Assembly (NCBI GenBank): GCA_039881045.1
Contig: JAYWVB010000031.1
Coordinates: 186,001-250,000, forward strand
Direction of reading: 5' to 3'
DNA from: Chaetomium olivaceum
Taxonomy: Eukaryota > Ascomycota > Sordariomycetes > Sordariales > Chaetomiaceae
Length of the DNA: 64,000 nt
Shown: positions 19,967 to 31,388 of the stretch, one piece after another
Numbering within the stretch: the stretch's first letter is position 1
Layout of the letters: each line of letters begins with the position of its first letter
Translations under genes and position numbers: made by a program
Notes under the pieces: model-generated
What the model was told of the DNA's origin: nothing
Database searches by the model: none
What the model saw: the letters and a program-made list of their open reading frames with translations, nothing else

Positions 19967-21509
19967 ATGGAGTATAAGTCTCAAACCCCCTCCTCCCCCA
20001 CCCTCAAACTTCAACCCCGCCTCATAATCCACGGCGGCGCCGGCAACATCACCCCCGCGACCCTAACCCCCGAACGTTATGCCGAATTCCGCACCGTCCT
20101 CCTCACCATCGTGTGTCTCCCGTGGCAAACCCTCCTCACCCCCCCCTCAGTATGCACATAACTAACCACAGCCCCAGATCTCCCGCGCCCACGCCTACAT
20201 GACCACCCCCCTGCCCATCTCAGACCCCACCACCACCACCACCACCACCACCAACCCCCTCCAGGATCCCACCACCACCATCCCCCGCCTCCCCACTTCC
20301 CTCGCCGTCGCAACGCACGCCGTGACCCTCCTCGAAGACAACCCGCTCTTCAACGCCGGCCGCGGCGCCGTCTTCACACGCGACGGGCTCCACGAGCTCG
20401 AGGCCTCGGTGATGGTGTCGCGCGGGTATGCGAAACGCGGCGTGGGCGTGTCCGGCCTGCGCCGCGTGCGCAACCCGATCAGGCTGGCGCGGGAGTTGTT
20501 GGAGAGGGGGGAGGTGGATTTGAGGCCGCGTTTCCATATGGAGGTGGGGGTGGGGAGCCAAGGGGGTGGGGTTGGTGAGGGCGCGGGGTTGTTGGATGTC
20601 CCCAGCGCGCAGGGCCATACGCATCTGCATGGGGCTGCGGCGGAGCAGTTGGCGGAGAGGTATGGGCTGGATATGGTGGAGCAGGGGTATTTTTGGACGA
20701 GGCGGCGGTGGGAGGAGCATGTGAGAGGGCTGGAGAGAGAGAAGAAGGGGGATGGGTTGGGGACGTGGTGTAAGGAGGAATACGTCCCGCAGGGCACGGT
20801 GGGAGCTGTGGCACTGGATGAGGATGGTGTTGTCTGCGTCGCTACGAGCACGGGCGGCTTGACGAATAAACTGACGGGGAGGATCGGGGACACCCCGACG
20901 GTCGGCGCGGGGTTCTGGGCGGAGGAGTGGGTTGAGAGTGCCGGTGGTTCGGGTAGTGGATGGGCCAGGAATGGTCCGGCGGTGACGTTGTCGGGGGCCT
21001 TGAAGGGGATAATGGCTGAGTGCTTGCCTACGCCGTGGATTTATAGCCCATTTGCGTCCGCCCCAACCGACCTGACGAGAACCCGCTCAGTCGCTGTCTC
21101 TGGGACCGGCAATGGCGACTCGTTTCTTCGAACAGGAGCTGCTAGAACGGTGGGCTCGATTGCGCGCTTCGCTGAAGACACCTCCGCGGCAGCGGTGACT
21201 AGGGTTACTGGACGAGACGGTGAGCTTCAGAAGAGCGCTGGAGATCGGTGGGGCAAGACCGGCGAAGGTGAGGGTGGCATGATCGGCATCGAGTGTATCG
21301 TCGTGAAAGACGTTGAGGGCCGGGTGGTTGAAGTCCGTTCCGAGCTGCTCCAGGATTATAACTGTGGCGGCATGTTCCGGGCCTGGGTCGATGAGCGCGG
21401 GGTCGCAGTCGCTCGAGTGTTCCGAGGCGACGAGAATGTCCCTGATGCGTATGTCGGTGAAAGTAGGCCGGAAAGCTCTCGGATGTGGTCCGGGGAGAAA
21501 CTAGGTTAA
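19967..21509 (+). CDS. Threonine-nucleophile asparaginase / isoaspartyl peptidase-type hydrolase
   Basis: Exons 19967-20110 and 20178-21509 give 491 residues; the intron has an ACTAAC branch site. HGGAGN (residues 22-27), NPLFNAGRGAVF and LEASVM are family hallmarks. QGTVGAVALDEDG carries the catalytic threonine (Thr255), where the precursor should cleave itself into alpha and beta chains. STGGLTNKLTGRIGDTP and GTGNGDSF complete the active site. It is an N-terminal-nucleophile hydrolase acting on L-asparagine, isoaspartyl peptides or protein N-termini (taspase-like). It is longer than usual (about 310-350): a poly-Thr insertion encoded by a CAC/ACC microsatellite sits in the alpha chain and extra loops occur before and after the nucleophile. 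Confidence 0.88.
20227..20253 (+). repeat. (CAC)n microsatellite in coding sequence
   Basis: About nine trinucleotide units encode a run of threonines in the alpha chain of the Ntn-hydrolase. Length is a multiple of three, so unit gain or loss keeps the frame. Confidence 0.85.
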
Positions 21510-21800
21510 GAGTGCTGCCAAGGAAGTAAATGCATCATAAGTAATTCGCATCTGTCCCTGGGTATAGATCGCTTTTGTCTTGAAGATGGATATTATTTTG
21601 CAGATGTTTTCCGCTGGTTGCGGTTTCCACTCGCCCGTGGCAAAGCGTCACCGACCGGTCTATGTTACAGCGAACGCCGCCACCAATATGCTAACCGTCA
21701 TAAATGCATACATAAATACACGTCCGGGCTCTGTCGAGAGGTCGGAGAAGAGTTGGGTGTGTCGAAAAGCCGTCACTCGCGATCCAAGGTCGTCGTTCTT

Positions 21801-22591
21801 CTAAGCAAGCATCTGTTCGCCCGACGGCGGTGGTTGCGGGGCCTTCAAAGAGTCAGCACTTCCCAACGCACTCGGACTGTCCTGTCGACCTACCTCCAAC
21901 TTTGTGGTGCCCGCGAACATCTTCTGGAAACCGATACCAACGCCTTCAATGACGGCGAGCAGGATGGCGCAGCTGATGGCGCCGTTCCTCGCCGCCTTGT
22001 ACCCGCCTCGAATTGCCAGCGAGCCACCTGTGAAGAACCCAGCAATCTGTATCGTGTTAGTGTCGGCTGCGTACGATCGATGTCGGGGTTCCATACAATA
22101 GCGTTGTACCTGTTATCTTCTTGTTAGCTCGTTGCGGTTTCTGATGAGTTGACGGGTAGCTGCCGACTCAAACAAGCCAGTGGCTACCAAAACTCCGAGG
22201 TAAGGGTTGGGTAAACATACGCATCTTCCTTTTTCCTGACACCCTTGACTGCGCAGTCGAATGTGCTAAACAAGCCACCCCAGACGCCGAAGTTGCCTCC
22301 CAATACCGGGGCGCGCATCTTGATCGCTGTGATGGCGCCTAGCCGGCGCTCGCCATACGGACTATTCCGGAAACCTTTGACACCGTGCCAGATCGTTCCG
22401 CCGACAGCCTAGTAGGAGATGTTAACTAACCGACCGGGTGGCGGGGTTGGGAGTCGGGAGACGGCGGCCTCGGGCTCTCGGTTGCCGCAATGGAAGGTCG
22501 GGACATTGGTTGGGATACATACACCCATACAGAAAGCACCACCGAAATCATTGAGGATGACCCAGGGGCAGGGGTCTCGTGTGTGATCCAT
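21801..22591 (-). CDS. tim17: Mitochondrial inner-membrane translocase subunit TIM17
   Basis: Four exons on the minus strand: 22523-22591, 22221-22408, 22097-22109 and 21801-22046, giving 171 residues. The start MDHTRDPCPWVILNDFGGAF is diagnostic. It is followed by GGTIWHGVKGFRNSPYGERR, MRAPVLGGNFGVWGGLFSTF, DCAVKGVRKKED and AGFFTGGSLAIRGGYKAARN. Four hydrophobic helices form the TIM23-complex channel unit that moves presequence proteins across the inner membrane. Exon 3 is only 13 nt and supplies YNAI together with flanking bases. Introns have strong donors (GTATGT) and a CACTAAC branch site. The C-terminal ~25 residues are variable (APQPPPSGEQMLA), as in other fungi. Confidence 0.96.
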
Positions 22592-24820
22592 TATGGCGCG
22601 TGGTGGTTAATTGTCTTCAACGGAAAGAAGCCGAGATTCGGGTTGCGCCCAGTCCGTGGTCGTATCCTGAAAATCGGGGGTCAAGGATAATGTCGGAGTT
22701 GATTTCTGGTCGATGGCCCCCGGTGTCTATGAGCTCTGGCGCGGGCGGTTATCGTCGATGGATGAGCAAAGGGTCGTTATCGGGGGTGGTGTCTGCAAAA
22801 TCGGCTTCGATGATCTCAGAAATCGAAGAAAATTGTTCGGCGGCAGGGGTGGGCGCACAGACCATTGTCCCGCCTTGAAAGCGAACGCCGCAGTTCCTTC
22901 CCTATCCGGACTAGTAGTAGTGCTAATAGCAGTGCAAACCTCCCTTTTACTTCCATCAGTCTGACGTATGTACAGGCACTCATCAACACCAAGTCTTGCT
23001 CTTACCAAGATGTGTTCAGATCCGCAGGGGTTCTTATTACATCCCGCTTGACATGGAAATACCGTCTCATAACTCGGCTTCAGAAAGACTTCCCAAGTTC
23101 AAAGTTCAAATCAGGACAACTAACCTAGCACGAGAAGATCGACCCTGACAACGTGGATGAGGTCGGCAATTCCCTGCTGAAGCCATTTATGGAGAGGCCA
23201 GTCGCGCCCGATCTGACGAAATATGACAAGAGAGTCATGCCGGGGCAAGGTCTGGGAACCATGGTCGTCACCACAACGCCCGAGGGCGCCGAGGCTGGGG
23301 CTATCATCGACCCGGCGGGCACTCCAAAGAATGCTTATGAGATGACGGCCAACTCCATAGCTTTTTATATGTTGCGGACCCGATGGCATTAAATACCCGT
23401 CTTGCGGTATACCGGTACGAAACCCAATGTCACAAGGAACAGAAGCACTGGGTCCTCAACACCGTCTCCACCTGTATTCTGGAACGATACTGCAGACCCG
23501 GGGTTTGGCACGATAACATGAACCTCAACCCCTGGCTCGGCATGAGACCAGCGAAAAAGCTCGTTGCGGCCACCTCTGATGCCACCAATATTTCGGAAAA
23601 AGAACGGCGGAATAGAGAATTCAATCGGCACTCACTTATGGGACTGGGCAACGGAAAGCAGGGAGGGCACCTCGTGTGAGGTCAGTTGTATGCACATACA
23701 GTTAAGCCACAACAGGTCTGGCGCTTTATGAGCCGGCTCTACTTCTGCCCAGATCCTCAGCCTGCAACTGTAAAACTTTCCAATAAAATCCGGCTTACTT
23801 TGATTATCTGTTCCGGCTACTACTTTTCATCGTTTCGATAGTCGTCAATGGCCTTGTTAGGCTGTTGAACATCATGGATGACATCTTTTATTTCCTGGCC
23901 CGCAGTGGGTCCGACCGACTGTCGGAGTTTCCAGGTGAAGATTCCGATTTCGTCCCATGCACCCCCTCGAAATCGACAACCTGGAATCAGCACCGATTCA
24001 ATTAAGAACGCACCAGAGGGTTTTGGGGGTTTAGGGAGCTAGGTAACTTTCTTCGCATGGTGTTTGTGCATTGTTACAAGCCGATTGCTTCTCATAATAT
24101 TATTTCTGACAGTTGAGGGGACCTACTTTGGTCGGCCTTTTCCATCACCGAATCCAGCGCCACCAAAGTCTGCATACAGTACTTTTTGCGTACCTCCGCT
24201 GCCGCAAGCCGCCCTTCCTGGTAGCTCGACATATTAACTCCCTGGTAAGCTGTACTTCTGCACACCGCAGGGATGATATGCAGCGTCCTTCTCCCGCGCG
24301 ACCACGCGATCCCACCAGCCATTCCCGTACATACCCGCCAAGAAGGGACCGACCGTCGACCCCTGGTGCCTTGTGACCACCCACGCGTGAAATCAAGCGG
24401 TGGCTTTGTCTGGGATGCTTCGTGGCGTCCGTTCTGTCGCCGATTCGGCACCTGCTGCCAATGAGGTATATGAACAGCAACAGCCTCGTCGCGCAACTGC
24501 CCAGCTGTTCTCCCTGCCGATCTGTTCCTGCAAACCCACCGTGTCACCTCTACTCTCTGTTTGCTACCTTGGTCCCGTAAGAGCGGTGAGATGCCTCCGT
24601 CCTTCTTCTTCCGACCTGTGCGCCCCAGATTCTGAGAGTGTTTGCAATGGCGCACGCTGCCCCTGATCTCGCGTCATGTCTCGGCTCCGGTGAGATGTCG
24701 CGCAAAGAGGAAGATTTCGGAGCGTCTGGCGAGCTCGAGGTACAAAACCAAGACCCTCCCGGCCGCGCAGGTCTTATCCCGCAAAACTTTGTTTGGCGTC
24801 TTGCTGGTCGGCGCACCAGC
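22592..24820. other. Unresolved region with possible exons
   Basis: No gene can be called with confidence. On the plus strand a strong acceptor (ACTAACCTAG, ending at 23129) precedes an open stretch to 23392 (HEKIDPDNVDEVGNSLLK.., MERPVAPDLTKYDKRVM) and another frame runs 23383-23679. On the minus strand 24100-24260 reads protein-like (YQGVNMSSYQEGRLAAAEV) and ends at a good donor (GTAGGTC, near 24125). These could be exons of one or two small genes or relics. The left end holds the TIM17 promoter. Confidence 0.35.
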
Positions 24821-25081
24821 TCAACGAGCTCGGCAGACGACGTCGTAGACGGCGACATGGCGGTGGGTGTGCCCGTTCTTCGGGAGCGGTTCGATCCATG
24901 GCGCCACGACCCACAGGAAGAGGAGCACGATGGGCAGGAGGAGCGTTGTAAGGGATGCAGCAAGATCTCGAAAGCCAGAGCAGCGGCTGCGCAGCCACCC
25001 CACGATCCCCCGCCCAGTAAGTTGTCGTCTGTTTCCTTCACCTGTGCTTCCGCATCTCGATCGGGTCATTTCCCCTGACAT
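24821..25081 (-). CDS. Possible small single-pass membrane protein
   Basis: An 86-residue frame from the Met at 25081 (MSGEMTRSRCGSTGEGN). Residues about 48-70 (DLAASLTTLLLPIVLLFLWV) are a clear membrane segment, followed by APWIEPLPKNGHTHRH. It may instead be one exon of a longer spliced gene, because a GTGAAG donor-like site lies inside the first third. The family is not recognised and conservation has not been tested. Confidence 0.3.
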   Translation of the reverse strand: MSGEMTRSRCGSTGEGNRRQLTGRGIVGWLRSRCSGFRDLAASLTTLLLPIVLLFLWVVAPWIEPLPKNGHTHRHVAVYDVVCRAR

Positions 25082-25503
25082 TCCTCCTGCAAACCCCCAC
25101 CTGGGCGGCGCGATCCGTCCCGGCTTGATGGTATGTACCGGAAGAAAAGCCGGGTGCAGCAAACTGTGTGCGACACTGCCTGGGGTCAAAAGCTGCCCGC
25201 GTGCTCCGTGGGGTGCTTTGTCCAAGCCCAGAACCCTCTTTAGTGGAGTTTCCCGGCTCCAGGGCCTGAAAACGTGGGGAAGATGACCCTTGCAAGGGCT
25301 TGTTCTGGGCTCCGAATTAGCGCGGGGCTTGGGCTGGCACGCCGCATTGCAATGCTTCCCAAAAATGTCGTCAGCAGCGGTCTGATGAGGATGGCCCAGC
25401 TCCCATCAACCTCTACTTTGAGGTCGAGACGGATACAAAAACGTTGTTTATTGCTTCCAATTCGTTGCTAACGCTCGGATCCTTGACAGAACCGACTCAA
25501 ACA
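25082..25503. other. Intergenic, DUG2 promoter region
   Basis: About 0.4 kb between the possible small membrane gene and DUG2. No separate coding signal. Confidence 0.45.
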
Positions 25504-28183
25504 ATGACGAGCCTACAAGGCCGCGAGCTCGACGACGGCTGCCCCGACACCGCTCCCGACCAACTTCAGGAACTCCGTCACGACGGTTCTGTTCTGGCCC
25601 TCGCCGTCTCCGACAAATACATTTTTGCGGGCACTAGCAAAGGCGAGATTACCATTTGGTCGCTCGGCACGTACCAACTGGTCCAAACTCTCCAAGCCCA
25701 CAAACGAAGCGTCCTCTGTCTGCTCCTCTCCGAAGACAACAAGTACCTGTTCTCGAGCGCCTGCGAACCCATCATCGGTGTCTGGTGCCCCAAGACATTC
25801 ACCCGCCTTTACGAAATCTACAGCACATATGATGTCGGCGATGTCTTCAGCGTCGCCTACTCGCCCCAGCGCGAGACTCTCTATCTCGGGACACAAACGC
25901 AGGACATACAATGGATCAACTTGAAGGACTCATCGAGGAAGGTACCCCACGACTCTGCCAACCACCCGGACAAGCGACACCACCGCTTTTTTGACTCGCG
26001 CGCTGTCGGAGGGACGTCTACGCCCAGACGGTTAGAGGAACACTACACCCTCATACCGAAGGCGACAACGGTGCTGGAGATTGATTCAGGGGCAATTCGG
26101 CAATACGCTCACTACGGCTGGATATTCTGCATGCTGATAGCCAAGGGGCCTACGGTGCTCGGCGACCCAGACGAGGAGGTACTGGTGACCGGTGGCGGAG
26201 ACGGCACAATCAAGTTGTGGAGGCTATCCGACGACGGTCCCGACCACGACGACGGTGTGCTTGGAGACATCGAGGAGCTCATGACATTGGGCGATGACGA
26301 CAGCGAGTCGATCATGTCCATGGCCGTAGATGGGTCTTTTCTTTACGCTGGCAAGCTGCAGGGCATAATTGAACTGTGGGATCTCGACACGAAGCAGAAG
26401 CTGCGCGTCATTAAGGCTCACAATGGGAACGTCAACACTCTTAGGATGAGTTTTGGTCTCTTATGGAGTGGGGCTACAGGAGGGTCAGCTTCGGTAAGCG
26501 CTTCGCTCGATATTCGTCAGGGGTCAACTAACGCCCGAATAGAAACACAGCACGGTACATTACGGCAGAGACAAGAACGGCCTGTCCCAGAATATCAGCC
26601 AGAAGTACCAGTGTCTCAACCGCTGGAAAGCCCACGACGCCAAGATCTTGTCTTCGGCGGTTGCTAACCATCAGAACGACCAGCTCTTCATCACTGGAGC
26701 CAACGACAACACTGTCCGCGTCTGGCGCGTTAACGGTATGCCGACACAGACCGAGGAGGAAGTCGACGGATCCGAGAACATGATGATCACGTCACTCCGT
26801 GAGTTCGTCTCATTCAAAACTATCTCGTCGCGCCCCGAGTTCACCGAGGATTGTCGCAAGGGGGCCACCTATCTCGGCTCCCTCTTCAAGAGACTAGGTG
26901 CCGAGGTAGAGATGCTGAGCACCGGCGGGTTGCACAACCCAATTGTCTGCGCCAAGTTCAGCGGCAAGCTTGAGCCATCGGAGAAGCGAAAACGGATTCT
27001 GTTTTACGGCCATTATGACGTTGTCCCGGCGGATATGAAGGGGGACAACTGGCAAACAGACCCTTTCAAACTGGAGGGGCGTGACGGGTATCTGTACGGC
27101 CGTGGCGTCAGCGATAACAAGGGCCCAATTATTGCCGCCATCTACGCAGTTTCCGACCTCCTCCAAGACAAGGTTCTTGACTCGGACATCATCTTTGTCA
27201 TCGAAGGCGAAGAAGAGTCCGGCTCGCGCGGCTTCCAAGACACGATCCAGACTCACAAAGACCTGATCGGCCACATCGACTACGTGCTCCTGGCCAACAG
27301 CTACTGGCTCGACGATGAGGTGCCCTGTCTCACATACGGGTTGCGCGGTGTTCTCCACGCCACCATCTGCGTGGACTCCAAACACCCAGATCTCCACTCA
27401 GGCGTCGACGGCAGCAACCTTCTCTCGGAACCCCTAACCGACCTGACCCTCCTCCTCAGCAAACTCAAAGACTCGAAGAACCACGTCAAAATCCCCGGCT
27501 TCTACGACGGCATCCTCCCACTGACCACCGAGGAAGACCAAAGATACGACGAAATCGCCGGCATTCTCATTCGTCGCAACCCATCGCACGGGCCGATCGA
27601 GGCGCTCAAACGCAGTCTGATGGCCCGCTGGCGCGAGCCCAACCTGACAATTCACCGGTACAACGTGTCGGGTCCCGACGGTAGTCTGATCAGCAGCCAC
27701 GCGACGGCCAACGTCAGCGTACGTCTGGTGCCAGGCCAGGAGGTCGAGGACGTTATCACCGCCTTGCGCGGCTATCTGCACGACCAGTACGGCACCTTCG
27801 CCAGCGACAACACCCTGACCATTCGCATCGACAACAAGGCCGAGCCGTGGCTCGGCGTGCCGGGTAACTACATCTTCCGCACGCTCGAGGAAGCTGTCAT
27901 GCGCGCTTGGGGTGGTGTTATCGGTGCTGAGGGTGCCAGCGTGGCGTTGCCGCCGAACGCAACGGATGGTGAGGACAAGCCCAAGTGCCGAAAGCCGCTG
28001 TACATCCGTGAGGGAGGGTCCATTCCGCCCATTCGGTATCTGGAGAAGGAGTTCAACGCGCCGGCCGCACACTTACCGTGTGGCCAGGCAAGTGACGCGG
28101 CACATTTGGATAATGAGCGGTTGAGGGTCCTGAACTTGATGAAGAGCAGGGAGATTTTTAGTACGGTGTTCAGAAAGCTATGA
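25504..28183 (+). CDS. DUG2: DUG2-type WD40/M20 peptidase (glutathione degradation)
   Basis: Exons 25504-26493 and 26543-28183 give 876 residues; the 49-nt intron has an AACTAAC branch site. Residues about 25-410 are WD40 repeats (ITIWSLGTYQLVQTLQAHKRSV, VTGGGDGTIKLWRLSD, GIIELWDLDTKQKL, TGANDNTVRVWRV). From about 420 an M20 metallopeptidase follows: LFYGHYDVVPAD (His487), LYGRGVSDNKGP (Asp521), EGEEESGSRG (Glu553-555) and AAHLDNERL (His851) provide the two-metal site. In yeast, Dug2 and Dug3 form the amidotransferase-like step that takes glutamate from glutathione, with Dug1 cutting the Cys-Gly product. The same propeller-peptidase order is seen here. Cytosolic; no signal peptide. Confidence 0.93.
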
Positions 28184-28546
28184 ACGGCGAGCGGGCATTA
28201 TGTGGTGTGGTTTGTTTCATGGGATTGCGGTGTGGGTTAGACGGGAGAGATAGTGATAGAGGCTTGATACCCCTAGGCTTTTTCCCATTGCAGTGGTGGT
28301 GCACATTCTCGACGTGAACTCATCAAGTTGCTGATTCACAACCACGGACAATCTTCAAGAACCCCCCCCTCAACACGCCAACCACCCTGTCCATCATCAC
28401 TAAACCAAGTTCGAGAACTACCGATGGTATTAACATCCCTCGCTTTACATACATTTTCCGTCCCTTCTCGCGCACCCGTCCCACCATTGTCCCTCTACAT
28501 CCGGACTCCGTCCCTGCCACCCGTCTCCACTCTCAACTTCTCCCCA
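28184..28546. other. Intergenic, convergent 3' ends
   Basis: About 0.36 kb between two genes that end toward each other. No gene seen. Confidence 0.5.
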
Positions 28547-29871
28547 TCATGGCCCTCCCACAGTCAAAGTCACCTTTCCACTCGTGCTTCCCGTCCCTCC
28601 CCCAGGCACCGTGGCACTGGGCTCACCCGGCCCTGGCCCCACGGTCAGCGTGCCTGCTGGCACACTCTCCGGCGGCGGTATCTCCAACGTCAGTGTCTGC
28701 GTCTGCGTCTCGGTGACGGTGACGGTCGGCGGTGGCGTGGTGGGTTCAGCTGGCGTCACCGTTTCCGTCACGGTGACTGTCGGTGGCGGGGATGCGGTTG
28801 GGATTATCGTTTCCGTGACGGTGACTGTTGCAGTCTCGAGCGCGGTGGCGGTGACTGTCTGGGTTTGTGTCTGTGTCTGCACGGCGGTGGAGGTGATGTT
28901 GAACTCGTGGGTGACGTTTTGGGTGGCGGTTGTGATGGCGGTGGTGGTGGCTGTGATGAGGTCGGTTTGGGTGGTGAATTCTGTGTCGATGGTTGTTACG
29001 GTGACGGGGACTTCGGTTATCTCCGTCTCGGTGGTGAGGAGGGTGGAGTTGACTGTGCGCGTGGCGGTGGAGGTTATGGTGAAGGGGATGGTGGCCGTCT
29101 GGGTCAGCAGCTCTGTTGACGTGGCGTTAATGGTTCGGGTTACGTCCACGCTGGCGTATGAAGTGAGGGTAATAGGTTGGGTCAACGTGGAGGTGAGGGT
29201 TTGGTTAAAATATTGTGTTGTGTTCAAGGTTTGTGTCGTGGTTGTGGTGGCCGTTTCCATTCGGTCGAAACGCTAGTTACGTTGATTGTGTTATACACCG
29301 TGGCGAAGATGATGGAATAGCTAGTCGCTGTCGTGGTGGTGAACTGCGTTGATGTGGTGTTCAGCACGACTGTGCTTGTCAGAACTTCAGTGGTCGGGAT
29401 CGTTGTTGTGAGCCGGTCAACCGTCGTTGAGGTGACCGTTATCAACGTGCTCTGAACGGCGGTGGTCTGGATGGTCGTCAAGATGGTGGACGTCACGTAG
29501 ATTGTGGACACCACTTGAGATTGTGTCGGCGGCGGGAGGTCACTCGTGGGGAGGGCTGTCCGCCTTGTGGTAATGGTTGTCGGAAGTTCTGTCTGTCTTG
29601 TCGTCGGTTCGTTCTCAGGCGGGTCAGTAGCAGTAGGGTCAATACCGCCAACGCCACGGCCGCAGAGTCCGAAATCCGCCTGGCATCCCGTACCACAGAC
29701 CTCGTCCGTGCCACCACATTCTCCGCCTTCAGAGCAGCAGTTGCCATACTCAGACCCGAGGCAAGAGTACCCGTTTGCAGGGCCACAGCTGCCGTCAGGG
29801 GAGACTTCGAGCTGGGCCAGGCCAAACCCAAACAGGCCTACAGCCACAAAAGCCGAAGTAAACAAACGCAT
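28547..29871 (-). CDS. Secreted CBM18 chitin-binding protein with long Thr-rich stalk (one frameshift)
   Basis: Start at 29871 (MRLFTSAFVAVGLFGFGLAQ, a signal peptide). Residues about 28-70 hold one CBM18 (hevein-like) module with paired cysteines: CGPANGYSCLGSEYGNCCSE, then CGGTDEVCGTGC and a final GLC; it should bind chitin. The rest, over 350 residues, is Thr/Ser/Val-rich with TVTVTET-type repeats, an O-glycosylated mucin-like stalk. The frame shifts once near 29258-29268 by loss of one base: both sides have the same Thr-rich composition, so the break is probably a sequence error. No clear GPI signal follows GGGTGSTSG. A wall or matrix location is likely. Confidence 0.8.
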
Positions 29872-30928
29872 TATCAACTGGGGTACTGACTTCAGGGACA
29901 GCCTAGGGGTCCCATCCAGGATTTGAGTGAGCTTCCCATCCCGTTATATTTATTTCCCGGATGGGAGCGTAGCCTCAAAGTCGGACTGAACGATCGCCTC
30001 AGGTACGGACGCGCGTGCATTGTCAAGCCAATATGCGGGAGTAATATCAGTTGAGGGCTTTTGGGAAGGGCGAGAGTCCGAGTTGGGAACCCCTGGACCT
30101 TCCCATACCGCCATTGGAGCGGGAATGTCTGGCTCATCATGGCTAATTGTGTTTGCCATCTTTGCAGATCCTTTTGTTCAACTGCTTCCGGCCAATGAGC
30201 CGCGAACGGACGAATTCGACTTCATCAGCGTCAAAGGCGCAACGAAAACCAGTCAAGGGGCCAGGGATGCATTTGGCCGGCAGTTGGCGGAATAGTACAG
30301 AACCAAACGAAATTGATGACCATCGTGTGTGAGTAGTAGCACATGTTCGTTGAACCAAAAGGCAACGTTTCACGAAACCTGGGGTAAATATGTGTTGACA
30401 GCGAGTTTTGCTGCAGTTATAGTTCGCCTAACGCGGAGACAGGGGAGGTAAAAGCTTTTTGATTAGAAAATGTTACCTCGCCTGGGCCGCACTACCGAGC
30501 AGCATTCGACTTAATGCATGTGGTTGAAGCGAACGAGCGCACGATGCGGGTAGCGGAACATAATTTCTGGTGGCTTTGGAAAATTTACTAGTCACTAGGC
30601 AACTCCGAAAAGTGCTTGTTTCTAGTCTTTAATTCCAGTCTTCTAATTTCCATAGTTTGGGAGTGCAGGATATTTCTGTCGCTGGCGGGTAGCCTCCCAA
30701 GCCAGGAAAACAATCTTTGTTTCTGGGTTTTTACCCGGAGAATGTTTCAATGGCACTCTGGGGCGGGACGTGTGCGTCTGATTCATTCAGGGTTCCATGA
30801 CCTCGGAAAAAGAGCCGGGAGCGACGGAACTTGAAGCTCACTCCCCAGCCAGCTAAGCCAGATCTGTCCCAATCGTAGGCCATATTATAGCTTCCCTAGG
30901 GATTCGGCCCCTAATACTACAGTACCGC
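29872..30928. other. Intergenic
   Basis: About 1.06 kb, AT-rich in its right half. It holds the promoter of the CBM18 gene. No gene recognised. Confidence 0.5.
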
Positions 30929-31388
30929 TCATACATTTGGAGGTTCCTCACAGGTCGGGTAGTAGGCCTTATAAACCTGCAAGGCCCCTTCAAGAGCCTG
31001 CACCACGCCCAGAAACGTGGTGATCACCAACACCAAGACTGCCACCCAAAATGTCTACCACTGAACGCCGTTACGCCTGTCTCGCCACCACTGCCCGAGA
31101 GACTTGGGAGTGGCATCGTCGTATGACTGCTTTAGGATGACGAGACGATCCCTCCAAAAGCGGAATCGCTCAATCTGTCGGTCTTCGCCCTGGGGTGTCC
31201 CGCAAAGGGCGAGACGGGGGTCGATGACGGTGTGCTCGGTCTTGCGGTTATTTACCCGCAGGCCCTGGAGCCATTTCCGGCGCGATGTACGCGTCCGTTC
31301 GTGGTTGCTGAACACCGCTTGTGGGGATAGGAGGGCCAAGGTGCGTAAGGTCTCCTCGATCAAGCCGTCTGGAAAAACGGAAGGTTTG
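30929..31388 (-). pseudogene. C-terminal fragment of a fungal membrane-anchored protein with in-frame stop
   Basis: The minus strand reads FPDGLIEETLRTLALL, then ERFRFWRDRLVILKQSYDDA and WWRDRRNGVQW. A TAG at 31055-31057 interrupts it where a tyrosine would fit. Beyond the stop the same frame continues as a membrane helix and tail (TFWVAVLVLVITTFLGVV, ALQVYKAYYPT) to a TGA at 30929. I recall this C-terminal pattern from large uncharacterised ascomycete proteins, but cannot give a family name. The 5' part is missing or unrecognisable. It is a relic or has a sequencing error at the stop. Confidence 0.6.

Noticed and set aside
20195..20893. Minus-strand open frame of 232 codons
   Set aside because: Antisense of the Ntn-hydrolase; dominated by Ser/Pro from reversed GC-rich codons.
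22409..22591. Stand-alone 60-residue TIM17-like protein
   Set aside because: It is TIM17 exon 1 read through its intron; downstream exons restore the full protein.
26894..28072. Minus-strand open frames
   Set aside because: Antisense of the M20 peptidase part of DUG2.
28328..29276. Plus-strand frames rich in Val/Gly opposite the CBM18 gene
   Set aside because: They are the antisense of Thr-rich codons (ACN read as NGT) and have no independent features.
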